Source of the DNA: Micromonospora saelicesensis | GTDB taxonomy: Bacteria > Actinomycetota > Actinomycetes > Mycobacteriales > Micromonosporaceae | Assembly (NCBI RefSeq): GCF_900091575.1 | Contig: NZ_FMCR01000002.1 | Coordinates: 41,522-105,521, forward strand | Length of the DNA stretch: 64,000 nt | Direction of reading: 5' to 3' | Shown: positions 9,019 to 17,451 of the stretch, piece after piece | Position numbering within the stretch: position 1 is the stretch's first letter | Layout: each line of letters starts with the position of its first letter | Translations under genes and position numbers: made by a program | The notes under the pieces: model-generated | Database searches by the model: none | Told to the model about the DNA's origin: nothing | What the model saw: the letters and a program-made list of their open reading frames with translations, nothing else

Positions 9019-9216
9019 GGTCTCCACGTCCCTTCTCAGCTTCGCACCGCGCTTCCCGGTGGCATCTCCAGTGGACGCCCACGGCGTTCTCGGCGGCAGG
9101 GCCGACAGACCGCAACCGGGCGGGACGTTCGACCCCCTCCGATCCGGTCCGGCGGCCCTGACGACCGTCGGCGCTCGGTCGTAGCGTCCGAGTTGGACCA
9201 GGAGAGGGAGGTCGTG

Positions 9217-9905
9217 ATGAGGACCTGGCAGGTGGGTGACGTGATGACCCGGGAGGTCGAGACCGTGGTGGCCGAGACCCCGTACCGGGAGATCGTCGAT
9301 GTGCTGTTGCGCCACGGTGTCAGCGCGGTGCCGGTGATCGACGACTTCCGCCGGGTGCTGGGGGTGGTGTCCGAGGCTGATCTGCTGCACCGGGTCGAGC
9401 GCGCCGGTGATCCGGCGCTGCGACGGGTCTTCGAGAGCCGCCGTCGGCGCGGTGCCCGTGGCAAGAGCGCCGCCCTGCTGGCCGGCGACCTGATGACCGC
9501 GCCGGCGGTCACCACCGATCCGGAGGCGACGCTGTCCGCCGCTGCCCGGCTGATGGACCGCGAGCAGGTCAAACGGCTGCCGTGCTGGACGACCTGGGCC
9601 GGCTGGTCGGGATCGTCAGTCGTGCCGACCTGCTGCGGGTGCACCTGCGGTCGGACGCCGAGATTCGGGAGGACGTGGTCCAGGAGGTGCTCCGCCGGGT
9701 GCTCGCCGTGCGGGATGGACTGGTCACGGTCGAGGTCCGCCACGGTGACGTGACTCTGGCCGGTCGGCTGGACCGCCGCTCCGCCGTCGACCTCGCCGGT
9801 CGACTCGCGGGGCAGGTCAGTGGTGTCGTGCGGGTGACCAACGCGATCGCCTACGACGCCGACGACACGATCTCCGACCCCCGCCAGGTGATGCCGGTCG
9901 CCTGA
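9217..9905 (+). pseudogene. CBS-pair plus BON domain protein split by a one-base frameshift
   Basis: The first frame from ATG 9217 (GGAGAGGGAGG upstream) encodes the first CBS motif (VGDVMTREVETVVAETPYRE) and most of the second, up to REQVKRLP near 9582. The protein then continues in the -1 frame as VLDDLGRLVGIVSRADLLRV, followed by a BON-like domain (VLAVRDGLVTVEVRHGDVTL) to a stop at 9905. Adding one G at the CCGTGC site (9580-9585) restores the expected CBS sequence RLPVLDDLGRLVGIV. Intact, it would be about 229 residues and would sense adenine nucleotides. It is either a real loss-of-function mutation or a sequencing error. Confidence 0.85.
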
Positions 9906-10086
9906 GCAGGGGCGGCGCCCGTCCAGAGCCTCAGCCGTTGCCCCTGGGAACCACCAGGTCGCCGTAGTGGTGCCCGATCCGACTTCGGTGGACCGCCCGA
10001 TGCCGGGTCGGGCGTTCACCTAGGCTCGGAAAGGGCCGCCGGCCTGGTTGACGGGCGGTGCGCGGTGGTCGATGCGGAGGGCGTCG

Positions 10087-11028
10087 GTGGCTGAGGCGAC
10101 GGTCGCGGTCCCGCTCTGGGCCTGGGCGGCGGTCGGCGCGGTGATCGCGGTGCTGCTCGCCGTGGATGTGCTCCTGCACCGGGACAACCACGTCATCGAG
10201 CTCCGCGAGGCGCTGCTGTGGAGCGCCGTCTGGATCGGCGCGGGTCTGCTGTTCGGGTTGGTCGTCTGGTGGGGCCTCGGCGGTGACCCGGCCATCGCGT
10301 ACTTCTCCGGCTACCTGCTGGAGAAGGCGCTCTCGGTGGACAACGTGTTCGTCTTCGCGCTGCTCTTCGGCTACTTCCAGGTGCCGCCGGGCTATCAGCA
10401 CAAGGTGCTGTTCTGGGGTGTCGTGGGGGCACTCGTCTTCCGGTTGCTGTTCATCTTCGCCGGTGCCGAGTTACTGGACCGGCTCGCCTGGGCCGGGTTC
10501 GTGCTGGGCGCGTTCCTGATCTGGACCGGTTGGCGGCTGGCCGTACGCGGGAAGCCGGACGTCGACCCGGAACGCAACGTCGTGGTCCGGCTGTTCCGGC
10601 GGCTGGTGCCCACCGACGCCCGCTACCACGGCGACCGGTTCACCGCCCGGGTGGCCGGTCGACGGGTGGCGACGTTGCTGCTGGTCGCGCTCGTCGCCAT
10701 CGAGGCCACCGACGTGGTCTTCGCCATCGACTCGGTGGCGGCGATCCTTGCCATCACCACGAACACCTTCCTGGTCTGGACGGCCACCGCGTTCGCCGTC
10801 CTGGGGCTGCGCAGCCTCTACTTCTGCCTCGCCGGCCTGCTGCGCCACTTCGGCTACCTGCGGTACGGGTTGGCGCTGCTACTGGCCTTCGCCGGGCTGA
10901 AGCTGATTCTCGCCGAGACGCCGGTGGGCAAGCTGCCGGTCTGGTTGACCCTGGCCGTGGTGCTGCTGACCCTGACGGTCTCCATCGGCGCCAGCACCCT
11001 GGCCGCCCGCCGCCGAACCGACGGCTGA
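10087..11028 (+). CDS. TerC-family integral membrane protein
   Basis: This 313-residue membrane protein of the TerC/Alx family has eight or nine helices. Diagnostic motifs are SGYLLEKALSVDNVFVFALL and VALVAIEATDVVFAIDSVAA, whose acidic residues are thought to bind metal ions. Family members take part in tellurite resistance, pH response and Mn efflux or metalation of exported proteins. I chose the GTG at 10087 because GGAGG lies 6 nt upstream; the open frame reaches 10048. No Mn riboswitch is visible upstream, unlike the GDT1 gene at 53.8 kb. Confidence 0.88.
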   Translation: MAEATVAVPLWAWAAVGAVIAVLLAVDVLLHRDNHVIELREALLWSAVWIGAGLLFGLVVWWGLGGDPAIAYFSGYLLEKALSVDNVFVFALLFGYFQVPPGYQHKVLFWGVVGALVFRLLFIFAGAELLDRLAWAGFVLGAFLIWTGWRLAVRGKPDVDPERNVVVRLFRRLVPTDARYHGDRFTARVAGRRVATLLLVALVAIEATDVVFAIDSVAAILAITTNTFLVWTATAFAVLGLRSLYFCLAGLLRHFGYLRYGLALLLAFAGLKLILAETPVGKLPVWLTLAVVLLTLTVSIGASTLAARRRTDG

Positions 11029-11052
11029 GCCGCCGGGCCGCTGGCTGAGCCG

Positions 11053-11087
11053 CCGGGCCGCGTCCCGACCGCTGGGCGGCGGCCCGG
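11053..11087. terminator. Probable hairpin terminator, preceded by a 20-bp tandem repeat
   Basis: A 9-bp stem (CCGGGCCGC with GCGGCCCGG) has a 17-nt loop between convergent genes. Just upstream, GGCTGAGCCGCCGGGCCGC occurs twice at a period of 20 (11023-11041 and 11043-11061). The repeat duplicates the TerC stop region and one terminator arm. Confidence 0.5.
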
Positions 11088-11088
11088 G

Positions 11089-11841
11089 TCAGCCGACCAG
11101 TACCGGCCGGGACAGCTGGTCGGCGAGCACCGCGGGCGCCTCGGCCAGGGACGGGCCGTACCAGGTGAGGTGCCGCCCGGAGAGCAGGGCGCACGGTACG
11201 CCGGGGAAGGCCTCCGGCCCGTCGTCGGCGGTGAAGCGGTACGGCTCGTCGGGCATCACCACCAGGTCGGGCTCTCGTTCGCGTAGTTCGGTGAGGGTCG
11301 GGCGGGGATAGCGTTCGGGGTGCTCGTCGTAGGCGTTGACCACGCCGAGGCGGCGCAGCACGTCACCGGCGAACGTGTCGCCGCCGAGCACCACCCACGG
11401 CCGACGCCAGACCGGCACCACCGCGCGGCGGGTCGTCGTCAGCCGGGGTGGTGTGGCCCACGCCCGCCGGGCGGCCCGCAGCCAGGCCGGCTCCGTCGGC
11501 GCGCCCAGTTCGGTCAGCACGTCGCCCAGCTCGGTCAACGCGCCGGGAACGGTCCGCGGATAGGTGACCCGCACCGGTACGCCGGCCGCCCGTAGCGCCT
11601 CCGCGTCGGCCCGGCGGTTCTCCTCGACGTTCAGCAGCACCACGTCCGGACGTAGCGCGCGCACCCGGTCCAGATCGGGGTACTTGCTGCCGCCGACCCG
11701 GGCCACGTCGAGCCCGGCCGGGTGGCTGCACCAGTCGGTGGCCCCGACCAGCGCTCCCGGCAGGGTCAGCGCCACCGCCTCGGTCAGGGACGGCACCAGC
11801 GACACCACCCGCACCCGCGTACCTCCGTTCGCCGCCGACAC
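11089..11841 (-). CDS. Helical-backbone metal receptor (BtuF-like) without signal peptide
   Basis: This 250-residue protein opens with VRVVSLVPSLTEAVALTL and GATDWCSHPAGL, continuing with LRPDVVLLNVEENRRADAEAL. This is the fold of cobalamin or siderophore periplasmic-binding proteins of the BtuF/FepB class. It has no signal peptide or lipobox, unlike transport receptors, and no ABC transporter genes adjoin it. A cytosolic metal- or corrinoid-binding role is possible but unproven. Catalytic residues are not expected. Confidence 0.78.
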   Translation of the reverse strand: MSAANGGTRVRVVSLVPSLTEAVALTLPGALVGATDWCSHPAGLDVARVGGSKYPDLDRVRALRPDVVLLNVEENRRADAEALRAAGVPVRVTYPRTVPGALTELGDVLTELGAPTEPAWLRAARRAWATPPRLTTTRRAVVPVWRRPWVVLGGDTFAGDVLRRLGVVNAYDEHPERYPRPTLTELREREPDLVVMPDEPYRFTADDGPEAFPGVPCALLSGRHLTWYGPSLAEAPAVLADQLSRPVLVG

Positions 11842-11869
11842 CGATCATGCCCCTCGGTGCGGCGTCGGG

Positions 11870-12430
11870 TCAGGGGCGGCCGGGCTCGATGCGGGCGGTC
11901 ACGTCGAGGTGCGCGGGCTGGCAGTCGGTCGTCGCCGCGAATCGGCGGACCGCGGCGCGTACGTGCTCGCGTACGCCGGCGGTCGGCGCGTCGGCGGTGA
12001 GGTCCACCCGGATCCACACGTCGGGGTGCGGTGGCGCGCCGGTGAGCACCACCCGGGCCCGGCGTACCCCGGGGTTGCCGGTCAGGTCACGGGCCAGTGC
12101 GTCGGCGAGAACGTCGGTGGCCAGCCGGGTCCGGCCCGGCCGGCGTCCGGGGTGGCTCAGGGTGCCGCGCAGCGTGCCGTCCGGGCCCCGCAGCTCCCGG
12201 GTCAGCAGGCGTTGCCCGGCCAGCGCGAACAGCGCTCCGGCGACAGCCGCGGCCAGGGTGTTCCACGGCGCGGCCGCCCGCCACCGGTCGACCAGTTCGG
12301 CGCTGAGCAGCACCGCCGCCGGGTCAGCGCCGGGCAACGTGCCGAGGCTGGCCGTCAGCGCCGCCGCGCCGCCCGCGACCAGCAGCAGCGCGATGATGGT
12401 CCACAGCAGTCGGTGCCCGGCGTTGGTCAC
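11870..12430 (-). CDS. AmaP-like membrane anchor of the Asp23/Gls24 envelope operon
   Basis: The 186-residue product has two N-terminal helices (LLWTIIALLLVAGGAAALTA at about 8-28 and APWNTLAAAVAGALFALAGQ at about 57-77). A cytosolic beta-alpha domain follows (RRARVVLTGAPPHPDVWIRV). This matches alkaline-shock membrane-anchor AmaP proteins. The GTG start at 12430 overlaps the stop of the upstream gene in a GTGA, so it is translationally coupled. It is the last of four genes. It probably tethers the Asp23-like protein to the membrane. Confidence 0.72.
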   Translation of the reverse strand: MTNAGHRLLWTIIALLLVAGGAAALTASLGTLPGADPAAVLLSAELVDRWRAAAPWNTLAAAVAGALFALAGQRLLTRELRGPDGTLRGTLSHPGRRPGRTRLATDVLADALARDLTGNPGVRRARVVLTGAPPHPDVWIRVDLTADAPTAGVREHVRAAVRRFAATTDCQPAHLDVTARIEPGRP

Positions 12431-12948
12431 GCCGGCCGTCGCCGAGGCAGCAGCCGGACGTCGATCCGGGCGGGGCGGGGTGCGGTGAGGTGGCGCAACT
12501 CCTGGTGCACGGCGAACTCGATCTCCGCCCGGGCCGCCGGGTCGCCGGTCGCGCGGACCCGGGGGCGCCACTGGCCGCCGCGTCGACGGACCCGGACCCG
12601 GGCGCGGCGGACGCCCGGCACCGCGCTGGCGGCGTCAGCGAGCCGCCGTTCCACACAGCGCCGGTGCAGGTACCAGCCGTCGCGCTCGTCGGCGCGCAGG
12701 CGGACCGGCGTCCAGCGGCGCAGCTGGGCGACGAGGATGGCCAGGCCCAGCAGGAGAGCCCCGCCGGCCACGGCCCGGACGGTGGGGTCGCGCCACCGGG
12801 TGCCGCTCAGCGCGTCGAGCCAGCCGCTGGTGTCGAGCGGTGTCGGTCGGTGCAGGGTGAGCAGCAACGCCTGGACGGCCGCCGCGGCGCCACCGAGAAG
12901 GAGGGCGGTGGCCAGCAGCAACGAGGCGATCCGGTTGGCGGTGCGCAT
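12427..12948 (-). CDS. DUF6286-like membrane protein of the Asp23 operon
   Basis: This 173-residue protein has two membrane segments (IASLLLATALLLGGAAAAVQ and VAGGALLLGLAILVAQLRRW). A C-terminal domain follows with Arg-rich VRRARVRVRRRGGQWRPRV, which resembles the soluble domain of the downstream AmaP-like gene. The two may be distant paralogues. I chose ATG 12948, which begins one base after the TGA of the Asp23-like gene. Its function is unknown beyond envelope-stress context. Confidence 0.68.
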   Translation of the reverse strand: MRTANRIASLLLATALLLGGAAAAVQALLLTLHRPTPLDTSGWLDALSGTRWRDPTVRAVAGGALLLGLAILVAQLRRWTPVRLRADERDGWYLHRRCVERRLADAASAVPGVRRARVRVRRRGGQWRPRVRATGDPAARAEIEFAVHQELRHLTAPRPARIDVRLLPRRRPA

Positions 12949-12949
12949 C

Positions 12950-13330
12950 TCAGCCGTCCTCGGGTGTGGCGGTGCCGACGCCGGAGGAGTCGACGCCGGG
13001 GACGAGCAGGTCGTCAACGGTGACGGTCACCACCGCCACGCTGAGCCCGGTCTGGGCGGCCACCTGGTCGGTGACCACCGCCCGGACCGTCTCGGCGATC
13101 GTCGGCACGCTGTGGCCGTACCAGGTGATGAGGTGCAGGTCGAGTCCGACGGACCGGTCATCCAGGCGGACCGCCGCCGGGCGGACGACGGACACGCCCG
13201 GCACGAGGCTGGCCGCCTGCACCGCGATCCGCGCGACGTCCGCGGTGTCGCCCGGGCGGCGCTCCGGACCGGTCGTCCCGGCGGCCAGTCCGGTGCCGGG
13301 GTTCGTCCCCGCGGACGGGCGGGTGGTCAC
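12950..13330 (-). CDS. Asp23/Gls24-family envelope stress protein
   Basis: The 126-residue product contains the Asp23/Gls24 core: DVARIAVQAASLVPGVSVVR, then LDLHLITWYGHSVPTIAETV and VTVTVDDLLV. The family forms membrane-associated assemblies linked to cell-wall stress. The first 30 residues are a Thr/Pro/Gly-rich tail. The GTG start at 13330 overlaps the preceding stop (GTGA), so it is coupled to the small membrane protein upstream. Confidence 0.82.
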   Translation of the reverse strand: MTTRPSAGTNPGTGLAAGTTGPERRPGDTADVARIAVQAASLVPGVSVVRPAAVRLDDRSVGLDLHLITWYGHSVPTIAETVRAVVTDQVAAQTGLSVAVVTVTVDDLLVPGVDSSGVGTATPEDG

Positions 13331-13518
13331 CGGCGCCGCCGAGCGTCGGCGCGGCGGTCGCCGAGACCGGTCACCGCGAGGTCGCCGTCGAGCACCCGGA
13401 CGACCAGCCAGCCGAGCAGGCCGGCGAGGACGGCCAGGGCGGTCACGCCGACGCCGGCGAGCGCCCAGACCGCCACGGCGAGGAACCCGGCGAGGAAGCC
13501 GAACTGCTGTCGCGACAT
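13327..13518 (-). CDS. Small DUF2273-like membrane protein, first gene of Asp23 operon
   Basis: This 63-residue protein has one long hydrophobic hairpin (FGFLAGFLAVAVWALAGVG and AVLAGLLGWLVVRVL) and a basic tail. The ATG at 13518 has a near-ideal ribosome-binding site, GGAGGTGACC. The open frame extends upstream but this site decides the start. Small DUF2273 proteins typically accompany Asp23 and AmaP genes. Confidence 0.72.
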   Translation of the reverse strand: MSRQQFGFLAGFLAVAVWALAGVGVTALAVLAGLLGWLVVRVLDGDLAVTGLGDRRADARRRR

Positions 13519-13682
13519 GGTCACCTCCGGGCCGGTCCGGTACCGGCGGTTGCTGGATACACCCGGTGGCCATTCCTGGAACATCGGCGCTGCTGTGATC
13601 CCCGTCACATCGGAAGTCGGTGGGCCATGATCGACCACCTAGACTCGGCCCGGCTCGACCGACCGGCGGATGGATCAGGCAG

Positions 13683-14558
13683 ATGACGAGCATCGGGAGC
13701 GACGACCCCGGTTGGCTGCGGGCGATGCCCGCCGAGGCGGGACGTGACGGGCTGCTCAGCCGCGCCGGCCATCGGGTCCTGGCGGCACGCCGGCTCACTG
13801 ATCTGGTCCAGGGCCGCCCACCCGGTGTCACTGGCAGCCAGTGGACCTCGGCGAGCCGCGCCAGCTTCGACTTCGTTGTCTACGCCGCCGACACCGGCCG
13901 TCCGGTCGTCGCCGTGCAGATCGGCCCGGTGCCGTCTCCCGGCTCGGCGGAGCAGCGCGTGGAGCGACTCACTGACGCGGTGAGCGCGGCCGTCGGCCTG
14001 CCCGTTCTGCGGATCGGTACGCCCACGTTGAGCGCCGCCGAGCATGGCCGCCGCCTGGTCGAGTACGTGATCGACGCGCGCGCCTACGCCGCGGGCGGGG
14101 TCACCGCCGCCGGGCCCGAACCGGCGCCGGTGGGCTTCCGGGACATCCTGGGCCGGCTGCCGGACGGGCGTACCGGGCCGGTCAACGACCTCGGCGCGCT
14201 GACCCGCGCTGCGGCGGTCGAGGCGTACGTGGCCGGGCAGGTGGCCGACCCGATCGTGCGAGGGCTGCACGTCCGCTGGGTGGACGGGCCGGCACAGGGG
14301 TGGAGCTGGGTGCAGGTACGCCCCGACGCGTGCCTCATCGAGCAGGTCTCGGTGACCGAACACCGTTTCTCCTGCGGCATCGACGCGGCCCGGTTGGCCG
14401 AGGATCTCGCCGCCGTCGCCGTGGGGGAACGACTGCGGGGGAACGCCGTCGCCGACCTGCTGCCACGCGCCGAGTGGACCGCCCGGATCGCCGCGCTGAG
14501 CCAGCGCCGCCACGAACTGGTCGGCGGTTTCGCCTTCGACCACCTCTGCGCCGACTGA
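13683..14558 (+). CDS. DUF2726-like hypothetical protein
   Basis: The 291-residue cytosolic protein has an N-terminal segment FDFVVYAADTGRPVVAVQI and AAVGLPVLRIGTPTLSAAE. This pattern (variable strand, acidic residue, then a late basic strand) resembles DUF2726 restriction-endonuclease-fold domains. A definite catalytic D-ExK triad is not evident. The C-terminal half (VAGQVADPIVRGLHVRWVDG onward) is unfamiliar. The start at 13683 (MTSIGSDDP) is chosen because upstream codons look non-coding. A TAGACT -10-like box is at 13638. Function unknown. Confidence 0.62.
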   Translation: MTSIGSDDPGWLRAMPAEAGRDGLLSRAGHRVLAARRLTDLVQGRPPGVTGSQWTSASRASFDFVVYAADTGRPVVAVQIGPVPSPGSAEQRVERLTDAVSAAVGLPVLRIGTPTLSAAEHGRRLVEYVIDARAYAAGGVTAAGPEPAPVGFRDILGRLPDGRTGPVNDLGALTRAAAVEAYVAGQVADPIVRGLHVRWVDGPAQGWSWVQVRPDACLIEQVSVTEHRFSCGIDAARLAEDLAAVAVGERLRGNAVADLLPRAEWTARIAALSQRRHELVGGFAFDHLCAD

Positions 14559-14852
14559 CCAGCGCCCGTTCACCTGCTGATCCCTGCTCCGCACCGGCTC
14601 CGTGTCGGGCCGCGGCAATTTCCTGTGCGTCTGTTGAACCTTCCCGGCCGCCGCCCCGTACTCCTGCGCGAATGAACAGGATCTCCCCATCCGCGTCCAC
14701 CGGGCGCGGGAGACGGTGCGGAAAGGGCATCGTCGGCCATCGACGCATTACCGGGTAGGTCACGGTGGGCCGCCACCGCGGCGTGCCACCTCACATCCGT
14801 CGGTCCGCCGAGGGCAGAAATCCACTACCGGATCGAGAAGGAGAGCAATTCG

Positions 14853-16127
14853 ATGCGCAGGTCCACTCGGGCGCGCCGGCCTTCCGGCAACGCGCGGAGC
14901 AAGCGTCTGCTGGCAGTTGTCGGCACGCTCGCGGTCTTCGGCGGAGTTGTCGCCGTGACTCAGATTTCGTCGGCCCAGGACCGGCGGACAAATAAGCCAC
15001 GTCCGGCTGCCGGGCAGTGCGTGGAGCCGAGCCCGGGCGCGACCGCGCCGACCGGTGCCGGCTCGACCAGCCGGACCTGGCAGAACGGTCGGTGGGTGCG
15101 TAATCACTGGGGTGACGGACAGCAGTCGGTCCCCGAGTGCGAGGACGGCAAGGACGGCACGGTGGGCACCGGTACGGCCATCGCCTGTCCGGATGTGGCT
15201 GCCAAACTGCCGCAGGTGCCGAACCGGGCGCGGGCCGAGGTGGACCGCAACCTCGCCCAGTTGCAGACCCAGATCGCCGAGGCGGACCGCCGGCTCGCCG
15301 CCGAGGGCAACAAGGGTGAGGCGTTCATCCGCAGCGCGATCCTCCAGCCGTTGGCCGGCAAGCGCCGCGCTGTGCTGGACCGGATCACGACCGCCATCGA
15401 CCGGGTCGGACCTCGACCGCAGGGCCTCGCGCAGCTCGCCGAGTGCCAGGTGCAGCCCACCGGCGGAACGGGCGGCAACAACGGCGGCGGTAGCACGCCC
15501 ACCACCACCCCCGGTGGCGGCAACAACGGCGGTGGCAACAACGGCGGCGGGAACAATGGCGGTGGCACCGAGCCCGGCGCCGGGCTCGGCGTGCTCGCCA
15601 ACGACTGCGACGAGAGCCGGCTCCAGCCACACGACGGTTTCCAGAACGGCAACCGCTGCGTGAGCACCGAGTTCGGTGAGGTCGGCGCGGCGGCCAACAA
15701 CCCGTCGCTGCTGATCACCCAGTTCCCCGAGCAGGTCGGCCAGAACCAGCCCTTCACCCTGCGGGTCAGCACCCGCAACCTGGTCCGGGACCGCTTCCTG
15801 GCCGCCGGTCAGGGTGGCTACTACGTGGAGAGCTCGCTCCTCAACGACCAGGGCCTGGTCCGCGGTCACTTCCACACCGCCTGCCGGATGCTGGACAGCC
15901 TGACCGCCCCGCCGGAGCCGCAGGAGGTGCCCGCGTTCTTCGTCGCGACCGAGGACGGTCGCGGTGGCGCCCAGCCCGACGAGGTGACGATCCAGATTCC
16001 GGGCCTGCCGGAGTCCGGTACCGCCCAGTGCTCCGTCTGGGCCGGTGACGGCTCGCACCGCCTGCCGATGATGGAGCGGGCCAACCAGACCCCCGCCTTC
16101 GACTCGGTGCGCATCGACGTCAACTGA
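14853..16127 (+). CDS. Secreted two-domain protein with Gly-Asn linker, function unknown
   Basis: This 424-residue protein has a basic N-terminus and a hydrophobic export segment (LLAVVGTLAVFGGVVAVTQ). A small Cys-containing domain and a predicted helical coiled region (about 125-180, RAEVDRNLAQLQTQIAEADR) follow. A low-complexity linker of GGNN repeats spans about 206-248. The C-terminal beta domain carries LVRGHFHTACRML, AFFVATEDGRGG and PMMERANQTPAFD motifs. I do not recognise a bacterial family. GAGAAGGAGAG lies upstream of the ATG. It is followed by a strong terminator and stands alone. Confidence 0.8.
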   Translation: MRRSTRARRPSGNARSKRLLAVVGTLAVFGGVVAVTQISSAQDRRTNKPRPAAGQCVEPSPGATAPTGAGSTSRTWQNGRWVRNHWGDGQQSVPECEDGKDGTVGTGTAIACPDVAAKLPQVPNRARAEVDRNLAQLQTQIAEADRRLAAEGNKGEAFIRSAILQPLAGKRRAVLDRITTAIDRVGPRPQGLAQLAECQVQPTGGTGGNNGGGSTPTTTPGGGNNGGGNNGGGNNGGGTEPGAGLGVLANDCDESRLQPHDGFQNGNRCVSTEFGEVGAAANNPSLLITQFPEQVGQNQPFTLRVSTRNLVRDRFLAAGQGGYYVESSLLNDQGLVRGHFHTACRMLDSLTAPPEPQEVPAFFVATEDGRGGAQPDEVTIQIPGLPESGTAQCSVWAGDGSHRLPMMERANQTPAFDSVRIDVN

Positions 16128-16140
16128 GCTGACGTACAAC

Positions 16141-16184
16141 GGCGGCCGGCCACCCGGGGCGACAACCCGGGGTGGCCGGCCGCC
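16141..16184 (+). terminator. Strong hairpin terminator
   Basis: A 15-bp perfect stem (GGCGGCCGGCCACCC with its complement at 16170-16184) lies 14 nt after the secreted-protein stop. It is followed by CGCTTCGTTTCC. Confidence 0.8.
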
Positions 16185-16209
16185 GCTTCGTTTCCGGTGC
16201 CCGGACAAA

Positions 16210-16245
16210 CGACGGGGCCCCACCGTTTCCGGCGGGGCCCCGTCG
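16210..16245 (-). terminator. Hairpin terminator of lsr2
   Basis: A 12-bp perfect stem (CGACGGGGCCCC with GGGGCCCCGTCG) has a 12-nt loop just past the lsr2 stop on the minus strand. Confidence 0.78.
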
Positions 16246-16252
16246 AGTCGCG

Positions 16253-16600
16253 TCAGCGGCTCTTGTACGCCTCGACGACCTCAACCGGGATCCGGCCCCG
16301 CTCGGAAATCTTGTAGCCGTTCTTGACGGCCCATTCCCGGATGGCCCGGTTCTGCTCCCGATCCATTCCCGCGCCGGCGGGTCGCCCCGGTCGCCGGACT
16401 GAACGGGTGCTCTCCACCGGGCCGCGCCCGATCCGCCGACCCGCATTGATGTACGGATCGAGCGCCTTGCGCAGGACGCCGGCATTCTCGTCGGAGACAT
16501 CGATCGTGTAGGCCACGCCGTCGAGACTGAACTCAACCGTCCGGTCGGCCTTCCCACCGTCGAGGTCGTCGGTCAGGACCGTGATTACTTTTCTCGCCAT
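16253..16600 (-). CDS. lsr2: Lsr2, H-NS-like nucleoid protein
   Basis: The 115-residue product is full length for Lsr2. The N-terminal dimerisation domain is [19 protein letters not shown] with [20 protein letters not shown] basic linker ([14 protein letters not shown]) leads to the C-terminal DNA-binding domain ([18 protein letters not shown]). Its R-G-R at 101-103 inserts in the minor groove of AT-rich DNA. Lsr2 silences AT-rich and horizontally acquired genes in actinobacteria. The 144 bp upstream are unusually AT-rich, which would allow self-binding. Confidence 0.96.
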   Translation of the reverse strand: MARKVITVLTDDLDGGKADRTVEFSLDGVAYTIDVSDENAGVLRKALDPYINAGRRIGRGPVESTRSVRRPGRPAGAGMDREQNRAIREWAVKNGYKISERGRIPVEVVEAYKSR

Positions 16601-16744
16601 TGCCGATTACTCCCTGTGTGCGGCGGGATGTGTCCAAAGTCTGACCTATCACCCCGGTAATCCGCAACAATATGCCTTCCATTCATTCGGCGCGTCGCGA
16701 TTCCGTTACCGAGCAAAACCGTGAATCGGTTCGGTGCCGAGGCC

Positions 16745-17386
16745 TCATTCCCCGAGGATGCCGCTGTGACCGGCGACGGCAGCGGCCTCGGCCCGGTTCG
16801 AGACCCGCAACTTGCGCAGCAACGCGGCGGTCATCCGTTTCACCGTCCGTTCGGAGACGTGCAGTTCTTCGGCGATGTCGACGGTGCTGCGGCCGGCGGC
16901 GATCGCCCGCAGCAGCCGCCGTTCCTCGCCGTCCAGGTCGACGGTCGCGGAGCGCGTGGGTCGTAGCATGGCGCGGAGCAGTTCGGCCGGCAGCACCGCC
17001 CAGCCGTCGAGGATGGCCAGCAGCGGGGGCAGCAGCTCCTCGGGTTCGCTGGTCTTGGGCAGGAACCCCTCGGCGCCGGCTCGCAGCGCCTCCACCGCTG
17101 GCCCGGGCTCGGCGGAACCGGACATCGCGACCACCCGTACCCGAGGGGTGGTCCGCCGGATCGCGGCCACCGCCCGGATGCCGCCGGGCGGTGGCATGTG
17201 CAGGTCGACCAGGGCCAGGTCGGGGCAGTAGTTGCTGACCAGGGCCGCCGCCGCGGCGGCGTCGCCGGTCGAGGCGACCACCTCGGCGCGGCCGTTGGTG
17301 GTGATCGGGAGCAGCAACTCCAGGCCGCGGACGAAAAGGGGGTGATCGTCCACGACGACGAGTCGCAAGGTGGAGGCTCCCGGCAT
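16745..17386 (-). CDS. NarL/LuxR-family response regulator
   Basis: This 213-residue regulator has a receiver domain (LRLVVVDDHPLFVRGLELLL, phospho-acceptor Asp near 59 in LALVDLHMPPPGG, Lys in FLPKTSEPEEL). A C-terminal LuxR-type helix-turn-helix follows (STVDIAEELHVSERTVKRMT). The start ATG at 17386 directly precedes the receiver; the longer frame to 17512 overlaps the divergent kinase gene. It is divergent from, and probably paired with, the kinase at 17452. Confidence 0.9.
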   Translation of the reverse strand: MPGASTLRLVVVDDHPLFVRGLELLLPITTNGRAEVVASTGDAAAAAALVSNYCPDLALVDLHMPPPGGIRAVAAIRRTTPRVRVVAMSGSAEPGPAVEALRAGAEGFLPKTSEPEELLPPLLAILDGWAVLPAELLRAMLRPTRSATVDLDGEERRLLRAIAAGRSTVDIAEELHVSERTVKRMTAALLRKLRVSNRAEAAAVAGHSGILGE

Positions 17387-17451
17387 GTCTGCGCCGTTCC
17401 CCAGCGGGTACCGATCATGCGGGTTCGCACCGAACGAGAGGAGTCGGGTGG

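Noticed and set aside
9906..10086. Mn riboswitch before terC
   Set aside because: terC genes are often under yybP-ykoY control, but the GGGGAGTAG and GAGACCTT cores present before the GDT1 gene are absent here.
11564..13630. 688-codon open frame on the plus strand across the Asp23 operon
   Set aside because: The minus-strand genes have coupled overlaps, good ribosome-binding sites and recognisable membrane helices. The plus-strand frame is Arg/Ser-rich noise.
15470..15570. Repeated GGCAACAACGGCGGTGG units as a DNA repeat or CRISPR-like array
   Set aside because: They encode an in-frame Gly-Asn linker of the secreted protein and have no regular spacer-repeat structure.
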